DNA of 64,000 nt, from contig CAVOUI010000006.1 of NCBI GenBank assembly GCA_963699525.1, positions 124,001-188,000 of the forward strand, given 5' to 3'. Numbering within the stretch: position 1 is the stretch's first letter; every line of letters begins with the position of its first letter. Positions 25,475 to 34,412 of this stretch are shown here, one piece after another. A model generated the notes under the pieces. The model was not told where the DNA came from, ran no database searches, and saw only the letters and a list, made by a program, of their open reading frames with translations. A program made the position numbers and the translations under genes. The DNA is from SG8-41 sp963699525. GTDB taxonomy: Bacteria; Pseudomonadota; Gammaproteobacteria; Burkholderiales; SG8-41.

Positions 25475-27904
25475 CTAGATATCCAGATTGCGCGCGCCGA
25501 GCGCGTTCGTCTCGATGAACTGCCGGCGCGGTTCGACTTCGTCGCCCATCAGCGTGGAGAAGATTTCCCCGGCGCTGATCGCGTCCTCAATCTGCGCCTT
25601 CAGCAGCCGCCGGCTCGCCGGATCCATCGTCGTCTCCCACAGCTGCTCCGGATTCATCTCTCCCAGACCCTTATAGCGCTGAATCCCGACACCCCGCTTC
25701 ACCTCGTCGAGCAGCCACTCAATCGCCTCGCGGAATTCGCGCACCGCGTGCCGCTCCTCGCCGCGCTTGACGTAAGCGCCCTCGCCCAGCAGCCCTTGCA
25801 GCACCTGCGCCGTCTTGCGGATCTGCGCGTAATCGCCGCTGTGCAGAAAATCGGCGTCGATCGGGCTCGTGCGCACAACGCCGTGCTGCGTGCGGCTCAC
25901 CACGAGAACGTGGCGCTCGGTCTTGTCGTCGTACTTCACCTCCACCTTCATCGCGAGCGGCGCGACCAGCGCCCCGAGCGCGGCCGCGCTTTTCCGCGCC
26001 GCCCCCTCGTCCGCGAGATCGAGCGACAGCGGCTGGCGCAGCAGCGCGTGCAGCACGTCTTGGTCGATCAGGCGGCCGAGCCGCTCGATCACCGCCTCCG
26101 CCAGGAGGTACTCCTGGGCCACCTTTTCCAGCGGGTCCTTGCTCAGCGTCTGGCCGTTGACGCCGGTGTGAAGCTCCGCCTCGGACAGCGCCAGGTTGAG
26201 CAGGAACTCCTTCAACTCGTGCTCGTCCTTGAGGTAGCGCTCGCTCTTGCCGTGCTTCACCTTGTAGAGCGGCGGCTGAGCGATATAGATGCGCCCGTCC
26301 TCGATCAGCTGCCGCATCTGACGGTAGAAGAAAGTGAGCAGCAGCGTGCGTATGTGAGAGCCGTCCACGTCCGCGTCGGTCATGATGATGATGCGGTGAT
26401 AGCGCAGCCGCTCCGGCGCATACTCCTCACCGATCCCCGTCCCCAGTACGCTGATGAGCGTGATGATTTCCTGCGAGGACAGCACCTTGTCCACGCGCGC
26501 CTTCTCGACGTTCAGGATCTTCCCCTTCAGCGGGAGCACCGCCTGGAACCTGCGGTCGCGGCCCTGCTTGGCCGAGCCGCCGGCGGAATCGCCCTCGACG
26601 ATGTAAAGCTCGGATTGCGCGGGGTCGCGCTCCTGGCAGTCTGCGAGCTTGCCCGAGAGACCGAACGAATCGAGGACACCCTTGCGCCGGGTCAGCTCGC
26701 GCGCCTTGCGCGCCGCCTCGCGCGCGCGGGCAGCGTCCACGATCTTGGAGCAGATGATGCGCGCGTCGCCGGGCTTCTCGAGGAGGAATTCCCCCAGCTT
26801 CTGCGCCACGATCTCATCGACCACCGGGCGCACTTCGGAGGACACCAGCTTGTCCTTGGTCTGGGATGAAAACTTCGGCTCGGGCAGCTTCACCGACAGC
26901 ACCGCGGTCAATCCCTCCTTCATGTCCTCGCCGGAGGTTTCCACCTTCGCCTTCTCGGCCAGCTTGCTCGACTCGATGTACTGGTTGAGGGTGCGCGTCA
27001 GCGCGGCGCGCAGTCCGGTGAGGTGGGTGCCGCCGTCCCGCTGCGGAATGTTGTTGGTGAAGCACTGCACTTCCTCCTGGTAGGAGTCGTTCCACTGCAT
27101 CGCCACCTCGACGACGATTTCATCCTTCTCGGCCTTGGCGTAGAAGATGTTGGGATGCAGAACGTTCCGGCTGCGGTTGATGTACTCGACGAACCCCTTG
27201 ATGCCGCCAGTGAAGGCAAACGTTTCCTCCTTGCCGGTGCGCTGATCGGTGAGGAGGATCGTGAGGCCGCTGTTCAGAAACGCCAGCTCGCGCAGGCGCC
27301 GGGCCAGGATCTCGTAGTGGAAGTCGACCTTGCCGAAGATCTCCGCGCTCGGCAGAAAGTGCACTTCCGTGCCGCGTTTCTCGGTCCGGCCGGTCACCTT
27401 GATGGGCGCCACCGTCTCGCCCATGCGGAATTCCATCTGGTTCACCTTTCCGTCGCGCCGAACGGTGAGCCGCAGCCATTCGGAGAGTGCGTTCACGACG
27501 GACACGCCGACCCCGTGCAGGCCTCCGGAGACCTTGTAGGAATTGCTGTCGAACTTGCCTCCTGCATGCAGCTCGGTCATCGCGACTTCGGCGCTCGACC
27601 GCCCCTCCTCATCCTCCGGGTGCCGCTCGGTCGGGATGCCGCGGCCGTTGTCGACCACGCTCAGGGAGTTGTCCGGGTGGATGGTGACGGCGATTTCGTC
27701 GCAGTAGCCGGCGAGCGCCTCGTCCACCGCGTTGTCCACCACCTCGAATGCCATGTGATGCAGGCCGGTTCCATCGCTGGTGTCGCCGATATACATGCCC
27801 GGACGCTTGCGCACGGCCTCGAGGCCCTTCAGGACCTTGATGCTGCTGGCGTCGTAATCGTCGCCGCTGCGCGGGTGTTGCGTTTCGCCGTCCGGTATCG
27901 CCAT
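25475..27904 (-). CDS. gyrB: DNA gyrase subunit B
   Basis: GyrB is the ATPase subunit of gyrase, which introduces negative supercoils. The 809-residue protein has the GHKL ATPase domain (EVVDNAVDEALAGYCD, VVDNGRGIPTE, GGLHGVGVSVVNALSEW). The transducer domain is followed by the TOPRIM domain with IVEGDSAGGSAKQGRDR and IIMTDADVDGSHIRTLLLTF. A proteobacterial insertion follows, and the C-terminal signature is IQRYKGLGEMNPEQLWETTMD. Length is typical of betaproteobacteria. It follows dnaN after 9 bp, as the last gene of the dnaA-dnaN-gyrB set. Confidence 0.98.
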   Translation of the reverse strand: MAIPDGETQHPRSGDDYDASSIKVLKGLEAVRKRPGMYIGDTSDGTGLHHMAFEVVDNAVDEALAGYCDEIAVTIHPDNSLSVVDNGRGIPTERHPEDEEGRSSAEVAMTELHAGGKFDSNSYKVSGGLHGVGVSVVNALSEWLRLTVRRDGKVNQMEFRMGETVAPIKVTGRTEKRGTEVHFLPSAEIFGKVDFHYEILARRLRELAFLNSGLTILLTDQRTGKEETFAFTGGIKGFVEYINRSRNVLHPNIFYAKAEKDEIVVEVAMQWNDSYQEEVQCFTNNIPQRDGGTHLTGLRAALTRTLNQYIESSKLAEKAKVETSGEDMKEGLTAVLSVKLPEPKFSSQTKDKLVSSEVRPVVDEIVAQKLGEFLLEKPGDARIICSKIVDAARAREAARKARELTRRKGVLDSFGLSGKLADCQERDPAQSELYIVEGDSAGGSAKQGRDRRFQAVLPLKGKILNVEKARVDKVLSSQEIITLISVLGTGIGEEYAPERLRYHRIIIMTDADVDGSHIRTLLLTFFYRQMRQLIEDGRIYIAQPPLYKVKHGKSERYLKDEHELKEFLLNLALSEAELHTGVNGQTLSKDPLEKVAQEYLLAEAVIERLGRLIDQDVLHALLRQPLSLDLADEGAARKSAAALGALVAPLAMKVEVKYDDKTERHVLVVSRTQHGVVRTSPIDADFLHSGDYAQIRKTAQVLQGLLGEGAYVKRGEERHAVREFREAIEWLLDEVKRGVGIQRYKGLGEMNPEQLWETTMDPASRRLLKAQIEDAISAGEIFSTLMGDEVEPRRQFIETNALGARNLDI

Positions 27905-27913
27905 TGCCCGCCT

Positions 27914-29023
27914 CTAGATTCGCATCGGCATGACCACGTAGCGGAACTCGCGATTCTCCGGCACCGTGACCAGCATGCTGCTGTTGGCGTCGCCGAACGA
28001 GCATTCGACGGCGTCGCTGTCAACGTTGTTCAGCACGTCAAGGATGTAGGTGATGTTGAAACCGATATCGAGCGCCTCTCCTCCATACGCGATCTCCAGC
28101 TCCTCCTGCGCCTCCTCCTGCTCGTTGTTGGTGCAGGAGATGCGCAGGCTCCCGGCCGATACCGTCCAGCGCACCCCGCGGAACTTCTCGTTGGAGAGGA
28201 TCCCAGCCCGCTGCAGTGACTGCAGCAGATCCAGCCGTTTGACGGTGAAACGCTTTTGGTAGTTCGTGGGCACGACCCGTGTGTAGTCCGGAAACTTGCC
28301 ATCGATGATTTTGGTCGTGAGGACTGTCTCTCCAAAGCCAAACCGCACCATGCTTGCGAAGATCTCTATCGAGACGCTGTCCTCGCTGTCAGCGAGCAGT
28401 CGGGCCAGTTCGACCACGGCCTTGCGCGGGAGTATCACTTCGCGCTTTTCCTGGCTCTGCCCCAGCGGGCGAGCCGCGTAGCCCAGGCGGTGCCCGTCGG
28501 TGGCGATCACCTTCACCTGCCCCGCATCCAGCACTAGAAGCAGCCCGTTGAGGTAATAACGTATGTCCTGCTGCGCCATCGAGTACTGCACGAGCAGCAA
28601 CAGCTCCCGCAGCGCCTTCTGCGGCAGTGTGACCTTCGCCTGCGCCGCGCCCGGGTCCGCCATCGCGGGGAAATCCGCCACTGGGAGCGTCTGCAGGTTG
28701 AAGCGGCTCTTGCCCGAGCGCACCTGCAGGCGGTTGTTCTGCACGTCGAGCGCCGCCTCGGTCCCTTCCGGCAGCGCTCGCAGGATCTCCTGGAGCTTGC
28801 GTGCCGAGACGGTAAGCCCCGCGTCCTCGCCGGATCCCTTCCCGAGCTCCATCCGTGCCGCTACCTGGATCTCGAGATCCGTCGCCATCATCATCAGGCT
28901 GCCCTGCTTGCGCTCGATGAGCACGTTGGAGAGGATCGGCAGCGTATGCCGCTTTTCCACGATGCCGGTTACCGCCTGAAGCGGCTTGAGCAATGCGTCG
29001 CGTTCGAGTTGTACGAGCTTCAT
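27914..29023 (-). CDS. dnaN: DNA polymerase III sliding clamp (beta subunit)
   Basis: DnaN is the ring-shaped processivity clamp of the replicative polymerase. The 369-residue protein opens MKLVQLERDALLKPLQAVTG and has the three clamp domains, with the conserved VEKRHTLPILSNVLI, a central VIATDGHRLGYA and the C-terminal YVVMPMRI hydrophobic tail that lines the partner-binding pocket. Length is the family norm. It lies 198 bp behind dnaA and 9 bp before gyrB. Confidence 0.98.
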   Translation of the reverse strand: MKLVQLERDALLKPLQAVTGIVEKRHTLPILSNVLIERKQGSLMMMATDLEIQVAARMELGKGSGEDAGLTVSARKLQEILRALPEGTEAALDVQNNRLQVRSGKSRFNLQTLPVADFPAMADPGAAQAKVTLPQKALRELLLLVQYSMAQQDIRYYLNGLLLVLDAGQVKVIATDGHRLGYAARPLGQSQEKREVILPRKAVVELARLLADSEDSVSIEIFASMVRFGFGETVLTTKIIDGKFPDYTRVVPTNYQKRFTVKRLDLLQSLQRAGILSNEKFRGVRWTVSAGSLRISCTNNEQEEAQEELEIAYGGEALDIGFNITYILDVLNNVDSDAVECSFGDANSSMLVTVPENREFRYVVMPMRI

Positions 29024-29221
29024 ATGCTGTACTTTAAGTTAACTAATAGGATTAGTAAGGACCGAAGATTCCTGTGCAAAAGTCGCGGACGCTCCGAGCG
29101 AGCGGCCTCGGGCGGACGGAATAACCTTGTGTGTAAGCTGGTAGCGGAACCGCGAGGCTTGTGGACGGACCGCTCATCGCGCGGCACCGCATCCGTATAT
29201 CCACAAACAGCACAGCGGAAA
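29024..29221. other. dnaA-dnaN intergenic region, origin-like features
   Basis: This 198-bp gap holds an AT-rich stretch next to dnaN (about 29028-29060, with TTTAAGTTAACTAATAGGAT). It also holds one near-consensus DnaA box, ATATCCACA (29197-29205, one mismatch to TTATCCACA). Two weaker matches are TGTGTGTAA near 29130 and TGTGCAAAA near 29073, each with two mismatches. This is the right location for an origin, but the boxes are weaker than in the priA-hemE gap. Confidence 0.4.
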
Positions 29222-30553
29222 TCAACTCCTCAGGACGTTGAGCAGCGAATTGAAATCGCGGGTGAGCTCGCTGCTCGTCGACTTGAGCAGCGCAATTTTG
29301 CGGCACGCATGCAGAACCGTGGTGTGGTCGCGGCCGCCGAATGCCTCACCGATGTCGGGCAGGGAGAGCTGGGTCAGCTCCTTCGCCAGCGCCATCGCGA
29401 CCTGCCTGGGACGGGCAACGTTGCGGCTCCTTTTCTTCGAGTACATTTCCGAGACCTTGATCTTGTAATAGTCAGCGACGGTCTTCTGGATGTTCTCGAC
29501 GGAGACCTGCCGGTGCTGTATCGCCAGCAGGTCGCGCAGAGCCTCCCGGCAGAGCTCGACCGAGAAATCCCGGCCGGAGAAGCGCGCGTAGGCGATTATG
29601 CGCTTCAAGCCCCCTTCGAGCTCGCGGACGTTGGACTGGATGTGCTTGGCGAGGAAAAACGCCACCGCTTCGTCGAGCTTGATGCCTTCGACTTCCGCTT
29701 TCTTGAGCAGGATCGCGACGCGCATCTCGAGCTCGGGCGGCTCGACCGCGACGGTGAGGCCCCAGCCGAAGCGTGAGATCAGCCGGTTCTCGATGCCGGC
29801 GATTTCCTTGGGATAGGTGTCGCAGGTGATGACGACCTGCTTGTGCGCCTCGATCAGGGCGTTGAACGCGTAGAAGAATTCCTCCTGGGTGCGGCTCTTG
29901 CCGCTGAAGAACTGGATGTCGTCTATCAACAGCAGATCGAGCGAGTGGTAATAGCGCTTGAAGTCGTCGAATGCCTTGTGCTGGTAGGCCCGGACGACAT
30001 CGGAGACGTACTGCTCGGCGTGGATGTAGCGGATCTTGGTGTCGGGAGCCTGCGCGCGCAGCCGGTTGCCGATCGCCTGGATGAGATGGGTCTTGCCCAG
30101 CCCGACCCCGCCGTAGACGAAAAGGGGGTTGTAGGCGGAGCCCGGCCGCTCGGCCACCTGGGTGGCCGCGGCCCGCGCGAGCTCGTTGGCCTTGCCCGTG
30201 ACGAAGGTCTCGAAGGTGAAGGCCGGATTGAGCCGCGAGATCTCGCGGCCGCTCGGCCGTATCTCGCGCTCCCTCGCGCCGGGCGCGATCGGCGGCGTAC
30301 GGGATGGCGGCGACTCCTTCTCAGCCAGTGCGAGGTGCACCGCGATGTCGCGCTTGAAGTGCTCGCGCGCCAGCTGCTCGATTCGTGCCAGGAACTTGTC
30401 GCGTATCCACTGCAGCACGAAACGGTTGGGCGCGACCAGGGTCAGGCGGTCGGCCTCGGCTTGGGCATGCAGCGGCTTGATCCACGTGCGGTACTGCTGG
30501 GGCGGCAGTTCTTTCTCGAAGCGGCCGAGGCAAAAGCGCCAGAAACTGTTCAT
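29222..30553 (-). CDS. dnaA: Chromosomal replication initiator protein DnaA
   Basis: DnaA binds DnaA boxes, melts oriC and loads the replicative helicase. From the chosen start (ATG 30553, MNSFWRFCLGRFEKELPPQQ) it is 443 residues. Domain I covers about residues 1-85. A variable linker follows, then the AAA+ domain (YNPLFVYGGVGLGKTHL Walker A; LLLIDDIQFFSGK Walker B; ITCDTYPKEI). Domain IV carries the helix-turn-helix and the DnaA signature GGRDHTTVLHACRKI near the C terminus. The upstream frame extension to 30694 lacks family similarity and covers the promoter. It heads the dnaA-dnaN-gyrB set and is divergent from rpmH. Confidence 0.98.
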   Translation of the reverse strand: MNSFWRFCLGRFEKELPPQQYRTWIKPLHAQAEADRLTLVAPNRFVLQWIRDKFLARIEQLAREHFKRDIAVHLALAEKESPPSRTPPIAPGAREREIRPSGREISRLNPAFTFETFVTGKANELARAAATQVAERPGSAYNPLFVYGGVGLGKTHLIQAIGNRLRAQAPDTKIRYIHAEQYVSDVVRAYQHKAFDDFKRYYHSLDLLLIDDIQFFSGKSRTQEEFFYAFNALIEAHKQVVITCDTYPKEIAGIENRLISRFGWGLTVAVEPPELEMRVAILLKKAEVEGIKLDEAVAFFLAKHIQSNVRELEGGLKRIIAYARFSGRDFSVELCREALRDLLAIQHRQVSVENIQKTVADYYKIKVSEMYSKKRSRNVARPRQVAMALAKELTQLSLPDIGEAFGGRDHTTVLHACRKIALLKSTSSELTRDFNSLLNVLRS

Positions 30554-30611
30554 CGGGGCAATGTTGTTGTTTGAAGCCGGGCCGCGCAGGGGGGACGCGT
30601 TTCTGCGACCG

Positions 30612-30640
30612 ATTCTATCCTGTTTGAGGACCGTTATCCA
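30612..30640 (-). promoter_or_regulatory. Putative dnaA promoter
   Basis: On the minus strand TGGATA (+ coordinates 30635-30640) and TAGAAT (30612-30617) lie 17 bp apart, 59 bp ahead of the dnaA start. The -35 element overlaps the DnaA box at 30634-30642, which would let DnaA repress its own gene. Confidence 0.5.
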
Positions 30641-30642
30641 CA
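30634..30642 (+). promoter_or_regulatory. Consensus DnaA box
   Basis: TTATCCACA is an exact match to the DnaA-box consensus. It lies between dnaA and rpmH and overlaps the -35 element proposed for dnaA. Confidence 0.8.
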
Positions 30643-30687
30643 GCACGAACGGTTCCGCGCGCTGCTGTGCGAGCGTTGCGAAGACGG

Positions 30688-30717
30688 TTGACACGACGGA
30701 GAGTTAGAGGTTGTAAT
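30688..30717 (+). promoter_or_regulatory. Strong rpmH promoter
   Basis: A perfect -35 TTGACA (30688-30693) and a near-perfect -10 TGTAAT (30712-30717) are separated by 18 bp. The rpmH start codon follows 30 bp further on. This fits a highly expressed ribosomal-protein operon. Confidence 0.75.
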
Positions 30718-30747
30718 AGCGCGCTTTTCAGCAGCCGGACGAATCCC

Positions 30748-30882
30748 ATGAAACGGACCTATCAGCCTTCGGTGAAGCGCCGCAAGCGCACGCACGGCTT
30801 CCGCGCGCGGATGCGGACCCGGGGCGGGCGCGGTGTAGTGCGGGCGCGCCGCGCCAAGGGGCGGGTGCGATTGAGCGCCTGA
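30748..30882 (+). CDS. rpmH: 50S ribosomal protein L34
   Basis: This very basic 44-residue protein of the large ribosomal subunit reads MKRTYQPSVKRRKRTHGFRA, followed by RMRTRGGRGVVRARRAKGR, the universal L34 pattern. The start at ATG 30748 gives the normal length; a longer upstream frame has no family similarity. It leads the plus-strand rpmH-rnpA-yidC operon. Confidence 0.98.
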   Translation: MKRTYQPSVKRRKRTHGFRARMRTRGGRGVVRARRAKGRVRLSA

Positions 30883-31262
30883 TCGAGACGAGCCGCGCGC
30901 TGCCGCGCGGCGCGCGACTGCATCGCCGGGAGCATTTCACGGCAACGCTGGCGACGGGCGCCGCGCAGGCGCGTCGCCATTTCAGGTTGTATGCCAGAGC
31001 AAATGGCCTCTCCCAAGCGCGCATCGGGATCATCACCAGCCGGCGCGTGGCCCCGCGCGCGGTCGATCGCAATCGGATGAAGCGCATGGTGAGGGAAGTG
31101 TTCCGCACACTGGAAAAGCGGCCGGCCGGCATGGATATCGTGGTCGAGCTGCGCCGCTGCCCGGCGCGGGGTGCGCACGCGGCGGCGCGCGCGGAACTCG
31201 TTCGGCTGTTGGCGGAGCTGGCTGCGGCGCCGCTCGGCGATCGCGACCGGGAATCGAGATAG
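30879..31262 (+). CDS. rnpA: Ribonuclease P protein component
   Basis: RnpA is the basic protein that helps the RNase P RNA trim the 5' ends of tRNAs. The family core is clear: LPRGARLHRREHF near the N terminus, RRHFRLYARANGL, then ARIGIITSRRVAPRAVDRNRMKRMVREVFR with the conserved RNRxKR motif. No ATG or GTG lies in frame upstream of that N-terminal match. The true start is therefore uncertain: CTG 30879 (used here), ATT 30870 behind AAGGGG, or TTG 30987, which would remove conserved residues. From 30879 the protein has 127 residues, normal for the family. It overlaps the rpmH stop codon. Confidence 0.88.
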   Translation: MIETSRALPRGARLHRREHFTATLATGAAQARRHFRLYARANGLSQARIGIITSRRVAPRAVDRNRMKRMVREVFRTLEKRPAGMDIVVELRRCPARGAHAAARAELVRLLAELAAAPLGDRDRESR

Positions 31263-31295
31263 TCTCCAGGCGGCATGCGCCGCGGAAACACGGTC

Positions 31296-32948
31296 ATGGA
31301 TTCGCAACGGCTGATTCTATTCTTCGTCTTTTCCTTTTCGGTGTTCATGCTGCTCGATGGGTGGCAGCGCGATCAGCAACCGGCGCGTCCGCCGGCGGCG
31401 GCTGCGAAGGAGGACAAGGCGGTGCCGCCTTCGGCGCAGCCTCCGGTGCCGGGTGACAAGCTTACGGCGAGCCAGGGTGCCGTCCCGAAGCAGGATCGCG
31501 GCGCTCCCGATACCGGCGTTACGATCCGGGTCGAAACCGATCTCCTGATCGCGGACTTGAGCAGCCACGGCGGCGATCTGCGGCGGCTCCAGTTCAAGCA
31601 TCACCGCGATACGCTCGACCGCAGCAAGGACTTCGTCCTGTTTGAAACCGGTGCCGAGCGCACGTATGTCGCGCAGGCAGGCTTGATCGGCAGCGGGATG
31701 CCGAACCACCGCACGCCCTACACCGCGGCCAGCGAGCGCTACCAGCTCGGCGACGGACAGGAGGTGCTTGAAGTGCGGCTTGCTTCGCCGGCGGTGGACG
31801 GATTGCAGGTGACCAAGGTGTATCGCTTCCGGCGCGGGAGTTATCTGGTCGACGTCAGCTTCGAGATCGTCAATGGAGGCGCCGGGGCCATCCAGCCGTT
31901 CGCGTATTTCCAGCTCGTGCGCGACGACAAGCCGTCGGCCGGCGACTCGGCGATGCTGCCGACGTTTACCGGCGTTGCGGTCTACACCGAGAAAGACAAG
32001 TTCCAGAAGTTCACGTTTGCCGACATCGAGAAAGGCAAGGCGCACTACCCCAAGAACAGCGAGGACGGCTGGATCGCGATGCTGCAGCACTATTTCTTCA
32101 GTGCCTGGCTCCCGCGGAGCGGGGTTGCGCGAGAGTACTACTTGCGGCGCCTCGAAGAGGGGCTCTACTCGGTCGGGGTGATCGTCGCGGCCGGGACGAT
32201 CGCTCCGGGCGAGAGCGGCTCGGTTACGGTGCCTCTCTACGCAGGTCCGGAGGAGCAGGAGAAGCTCGCGAAGATCGCCCCGGGCCTCGAACTCACCATC
32301 GACTACGGCTGGCTCACGGTGATCGCCGTGCCGCTGTTCTGGGTGCTCGCCTGGCTCAAGCAGTGGGTGGGCAACTGGGGGGTCGCGATCATTCTGCTCA
32401 CGGTGATCATCAAATTGCTTTTCTACCCGCTGTCGGCGACGAGCTACCGCTCGATGGCCAAGATGCGCGTGCTGGCTCCAAAGCTGCAGAAGCTCAAGGA
32501 TCAATACGGGCAAGACCGTCAGCGTATGCAGCAGGCGATGATGGAGCTCTATAAAACCGAGAAGATCAATCCTCTCGGCGGATGCATGCCGATTGTAGTG
32601 CAAATACCTGTTTTTATTGCACTTTATTGGGTATTGCTGGCGAGCGTGGAGCTCCGGCAGGCGCCTTTTTTCCTCTGGATCCATGATCTTTCGGCGCGGG
32701 ATCCGTGGTTCATCCTGCCCATACTCATGGCGGTCACCATGTGGGTGCAGACGCTGCTCAATCCCGAGCCCCCCGATCCGGTACAGGCGCGGGTCATGAA
32801 GATCATGCCGATCGTCTTCAGCATCTTCTTCTTCTTCTTCCCCGCCGGGCTGGTGCTGTACTGGCTGGTTAATAACGTGCTCTCGATCGCACAGCAGTGG
32901 CAGATCACCCGGATGCTCCAGCGCGAGGCCGCGCAGCGCAAGAGTTGA
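31296..32948 (+). CDS. yidC: Membrane protein insertase YidC
   Basis: YidC inserts and folds inner-membrane proteins, alone or with SecYEG. The 550-residue protein starts MDSQRLILFFVFSFSVFMLL (first membrane helix), behind GCGGAAA. A Pro/Ala-rich linker and a large periplasmic beta domain (about residues 70-330) follow. The conserved five-helix insertase core then begins near WLTVIAVPLFWVLAWLKQ and includes the cytoplasmic PKLQKLKDQYGQDRQRMQQ hairpin, NPLGGCMPIVVQIPVFIALY and FFFFFPAGLVLYWLVNN. It begins 33 bp after rnpA. The small yidD gene that normally lies between them is absent. Confidence 0.97.
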   Translation: MDSQRLILFFVFSFSVFMLLDGWQRDQQPARPPAAAAKEDKAVPPSAQPPVPGDKLTASQGAVPKQDRGAPDTGVTIRVETDLLIADLSSHGGDLRRLQFKHHRDTLDRSKDFVLFETGAERTYVAQAGLIGSGMPNHRTPYTAASERYQLGDGQEVLEVRLASPAVDGLQVTKVYRFRRGSYLVDVSFEIVNGGAGAIQPFAYFQLVRDDKPSAGDSAMLPTFTGVAVYTEKDKFQKFTFADIEKGKAHYPKNSEDGWIAMLQHYFFSAWLPRSGVAREYYLRRLEEGLYSVGVIVAAGTIAPGESGSVTVPLYAGPEEQEKLAKIAPGLELTIDYGWLTVIAVPLFWVLAWLKQWVGNWGVAIILLTVIIKLLFYPLSATSYRSMAKMRVLAPKLQKLKDQYGQDRQRMQQAMMELYKTEKINPLGGCMPIVVQIPVFIALYWVLLASVELRQAPFFLWIHDLSARDPWFILPILMAVTMWVQTLLNPEPPDPVQARVMKIMPIVFSIFFFFFPAGLVLYWLVNNVLSIAQQWQITRMLQREAAQRKS

Positions 32949-32999
32949 CGTCGGTGCGGGTGATGGAGGGGCGCCTCCACTCCCTATTTCCACAGGTCG

Positions 33000-34343
33000 A
33001 TGACCGAGAGCGATATCATCGCCGCCATTTCTACCGCCTCGGGACGCGGCGGTATCGGCGTAGTGCGTATTTCGGGTCCACGGCTCGATGCTCTCATTGC
33101 GGGCATCTTGGGCAAGCCACTTGCTCCGCGCCGCGCGACGCTCGCGCATTTTCTTGACGCGCGAAACACAGCGATCGACCAAGGCATCGCGTTGTATTTC
33201 CCGGCGCCGCATTCGTATACCGGGGAGGAGGTGCTCGAGTTGCACGGCCACGGCGGTCCCGTCGTCATGCAGCTTCTCCTCAAGCGCTGCCTCGAGCTCG
33301 GTGCGCGCCCTGCGCAGCCGGGAGAATTTACCCGGCGCGCTTTTCTCAACGACAAAATTGATCTCGCGCAGGCCGAGAGCGTTGCGGATCTAATCGACGC
33401 AGCGACTACGGCGGGCGCGCGCAGCGCGATGCGCTCGTTGCAGGGCGCATTTTCCCTGCGCATCGAGGAACTGCGTACGGCGGTCGTCGATCTGCGCGTC
33501 TTGGTCGAGGGGACGCTCGACTTTCCCGACGAGGACATCGAATTCATCAAGCAATCCGATGGAGTGGGCCGGCTCGCGCGGCTCCAGGCCAAGCTACAGG
33601 AGGTGCTGGAGGCGTCGCAGCAGGGCAGCCTGCTACGGGAAGGCGTGCGCGTGGTGCTGGCGGGTCAGCCTAACGTTGGGAAATCGAGCCTCCTCAACCG
33701 GCTGGCGGGTGAGGAAATCGCCATCGTGACGGACGTTCCGGGAACTACGCGGGATGCAATACGCCAGAGCGTGAGTATTGAGGGTGTTCCGCTTCACATC
33801 ATTGATACTGCGGGCCTGCGCTCGTCGGCGGACCCGGTGGAAACGATCGGAATCGCGCGCGCTTGGGAGGCCATCGAGCGCGCCGATCTCGTCGTGCTCC
33901 TCGTGGACGCGACGGAGGGCGAAGCCGCAGCGGACCGTGAGATCCTGGCGAGGTTTCCTTCATCCGTGCCGCGTCTCAAGGTCATGAACAAGATCGATCT
34001 CCTTGCGCGCGCACCGAGCCTCGAACGTGGCGCTGGCGAAACCATTGTGTGGCTTTCAGCCAAGACTGGAGCGGGAGTGGAAATGCTGCGAAGGGCCCTG
34101 CTGGATTCGGTGGGTTGGCAGGGCGCAGCCGCGGAGGGCGTGTTTATGGCTCGCGAGCGGCATGTTCACGCGCTGCAACTCGCCAAGAAGCATTTGGAGG
34201 GGGCTGCCCTCCAGATTGAGCAACTGGAGTTATTCGCGGAGGAACTGCGCTTAGTGCAGCAGGCTCTCGGGACCATCACGGGCGAGTTCACGTCTGACGA
34301 CCTGTTGGGCGAGATCTTCAGCCGTTTCTGCATTGGAAAGTAG
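33000..34343 (+). CDS. mnmE: tRNA modification GTPase MnmE
   Basis: MnmE works with MnmG to add carboxymethylaminomethyl groups to wobble U34 of certain tRNAs. The 447-residue protein has the N-terminal folate-binding domain (MTESDIIAAISTASGRGGIG, SYTGEEVLELHGHGGP, QPGEFTRRAFLNDKIDLAQAE). The G domain includes LAGQPNVGKSSLLNRLAG, DVPGTTRD, IDTAGLR and MNKIDLL. The C-terminal end is FCIGK with the catalytic Cys. Its partner mnmG lies just downstream, across the parS sites. Confidence 0.97.
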   Translation: MTESDIIAAISTASGRGGIGVVRISGPRLDALIAGILGKPLAPRRATLAHFLDARNTAIDQGIALYFPAPHSYTGEEVLELHGHGGPVVMQLLLKRCLELGARPAQPGEFTRRAFLNDKIDLAQAESVADLIDAATTAGARSAMRSLQGAFSLRIEELRTAVVDLRVLVEGTLDFPDEDIEFIKQSDGVGRLARLQAKLQEVLEASQQGSLLREGVRVVLAGQPNVGKSSLLNRLAGEEIAIVTDVPGTTRDAIRQSVSIEGVPLHIIDTAGLRSSADPVETIGIARAWEAIERADLVVLLVDATEGEAAADREILARFPSSVPRLKVMNKIDLLARAPSLERGAGETIVWLSAKTGAGVEMLRRALLDSVGWQGAAAEGVFMARERHVHALQLAKKHLEGAALQIEQLELFAEELRLVQQALGTITGEFTSDDLLGEIFSRFCIGK

Positions 34344-34357
34344 GGCGCCTGAGGCGG

Positions 34358-34373
34358 TGTTCCACGTGGAACA
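34358..34373. promoter_or_regulatory. parS centromere site 1
   Basis: TGTTCCACGTGGAACA is a perfect 16-bp palindrome matching the ParB-binding parS consensus TGTTnCACGTGnAACA. It sits between mnmE and mnmG, 3.5 kb ahead of parB. Confidence 0.9.
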
Positions 34374-34412
34374 TGGCCAAGGGATCGCTATGCTGCAGCG
34401 CACCATGATAGC

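Larger units (their letters stand above)
30554..30747. other. dnaA-rpmH divergent region, candidate oriC neighbourhood
   Basis: This 194-bp gap separates genes reading away in both directions, the usual switch point of leading strands at a bacterial origin. It holds one perfect DnaA box, a dnaA promoter and a strong rpmH promoter. Only one box was seen, so the full origin may extend to the dnaA-dnaN gap or lie elsewhere. Confidence 0.4.

Noticed and set aside
30554..30694. N-terminal extension of DnaA
   Set aside because: It covers the promoter and DnaA box and lacks similarity to DnaA domain I, which begins at MNSFWRF.
32964..32979. Hairpin TGGAGG-GGCG-CCTCCA after yidC
   Set aside because: The stem is good but there is no T run after it, so it is not called as an intrinsic terminator.
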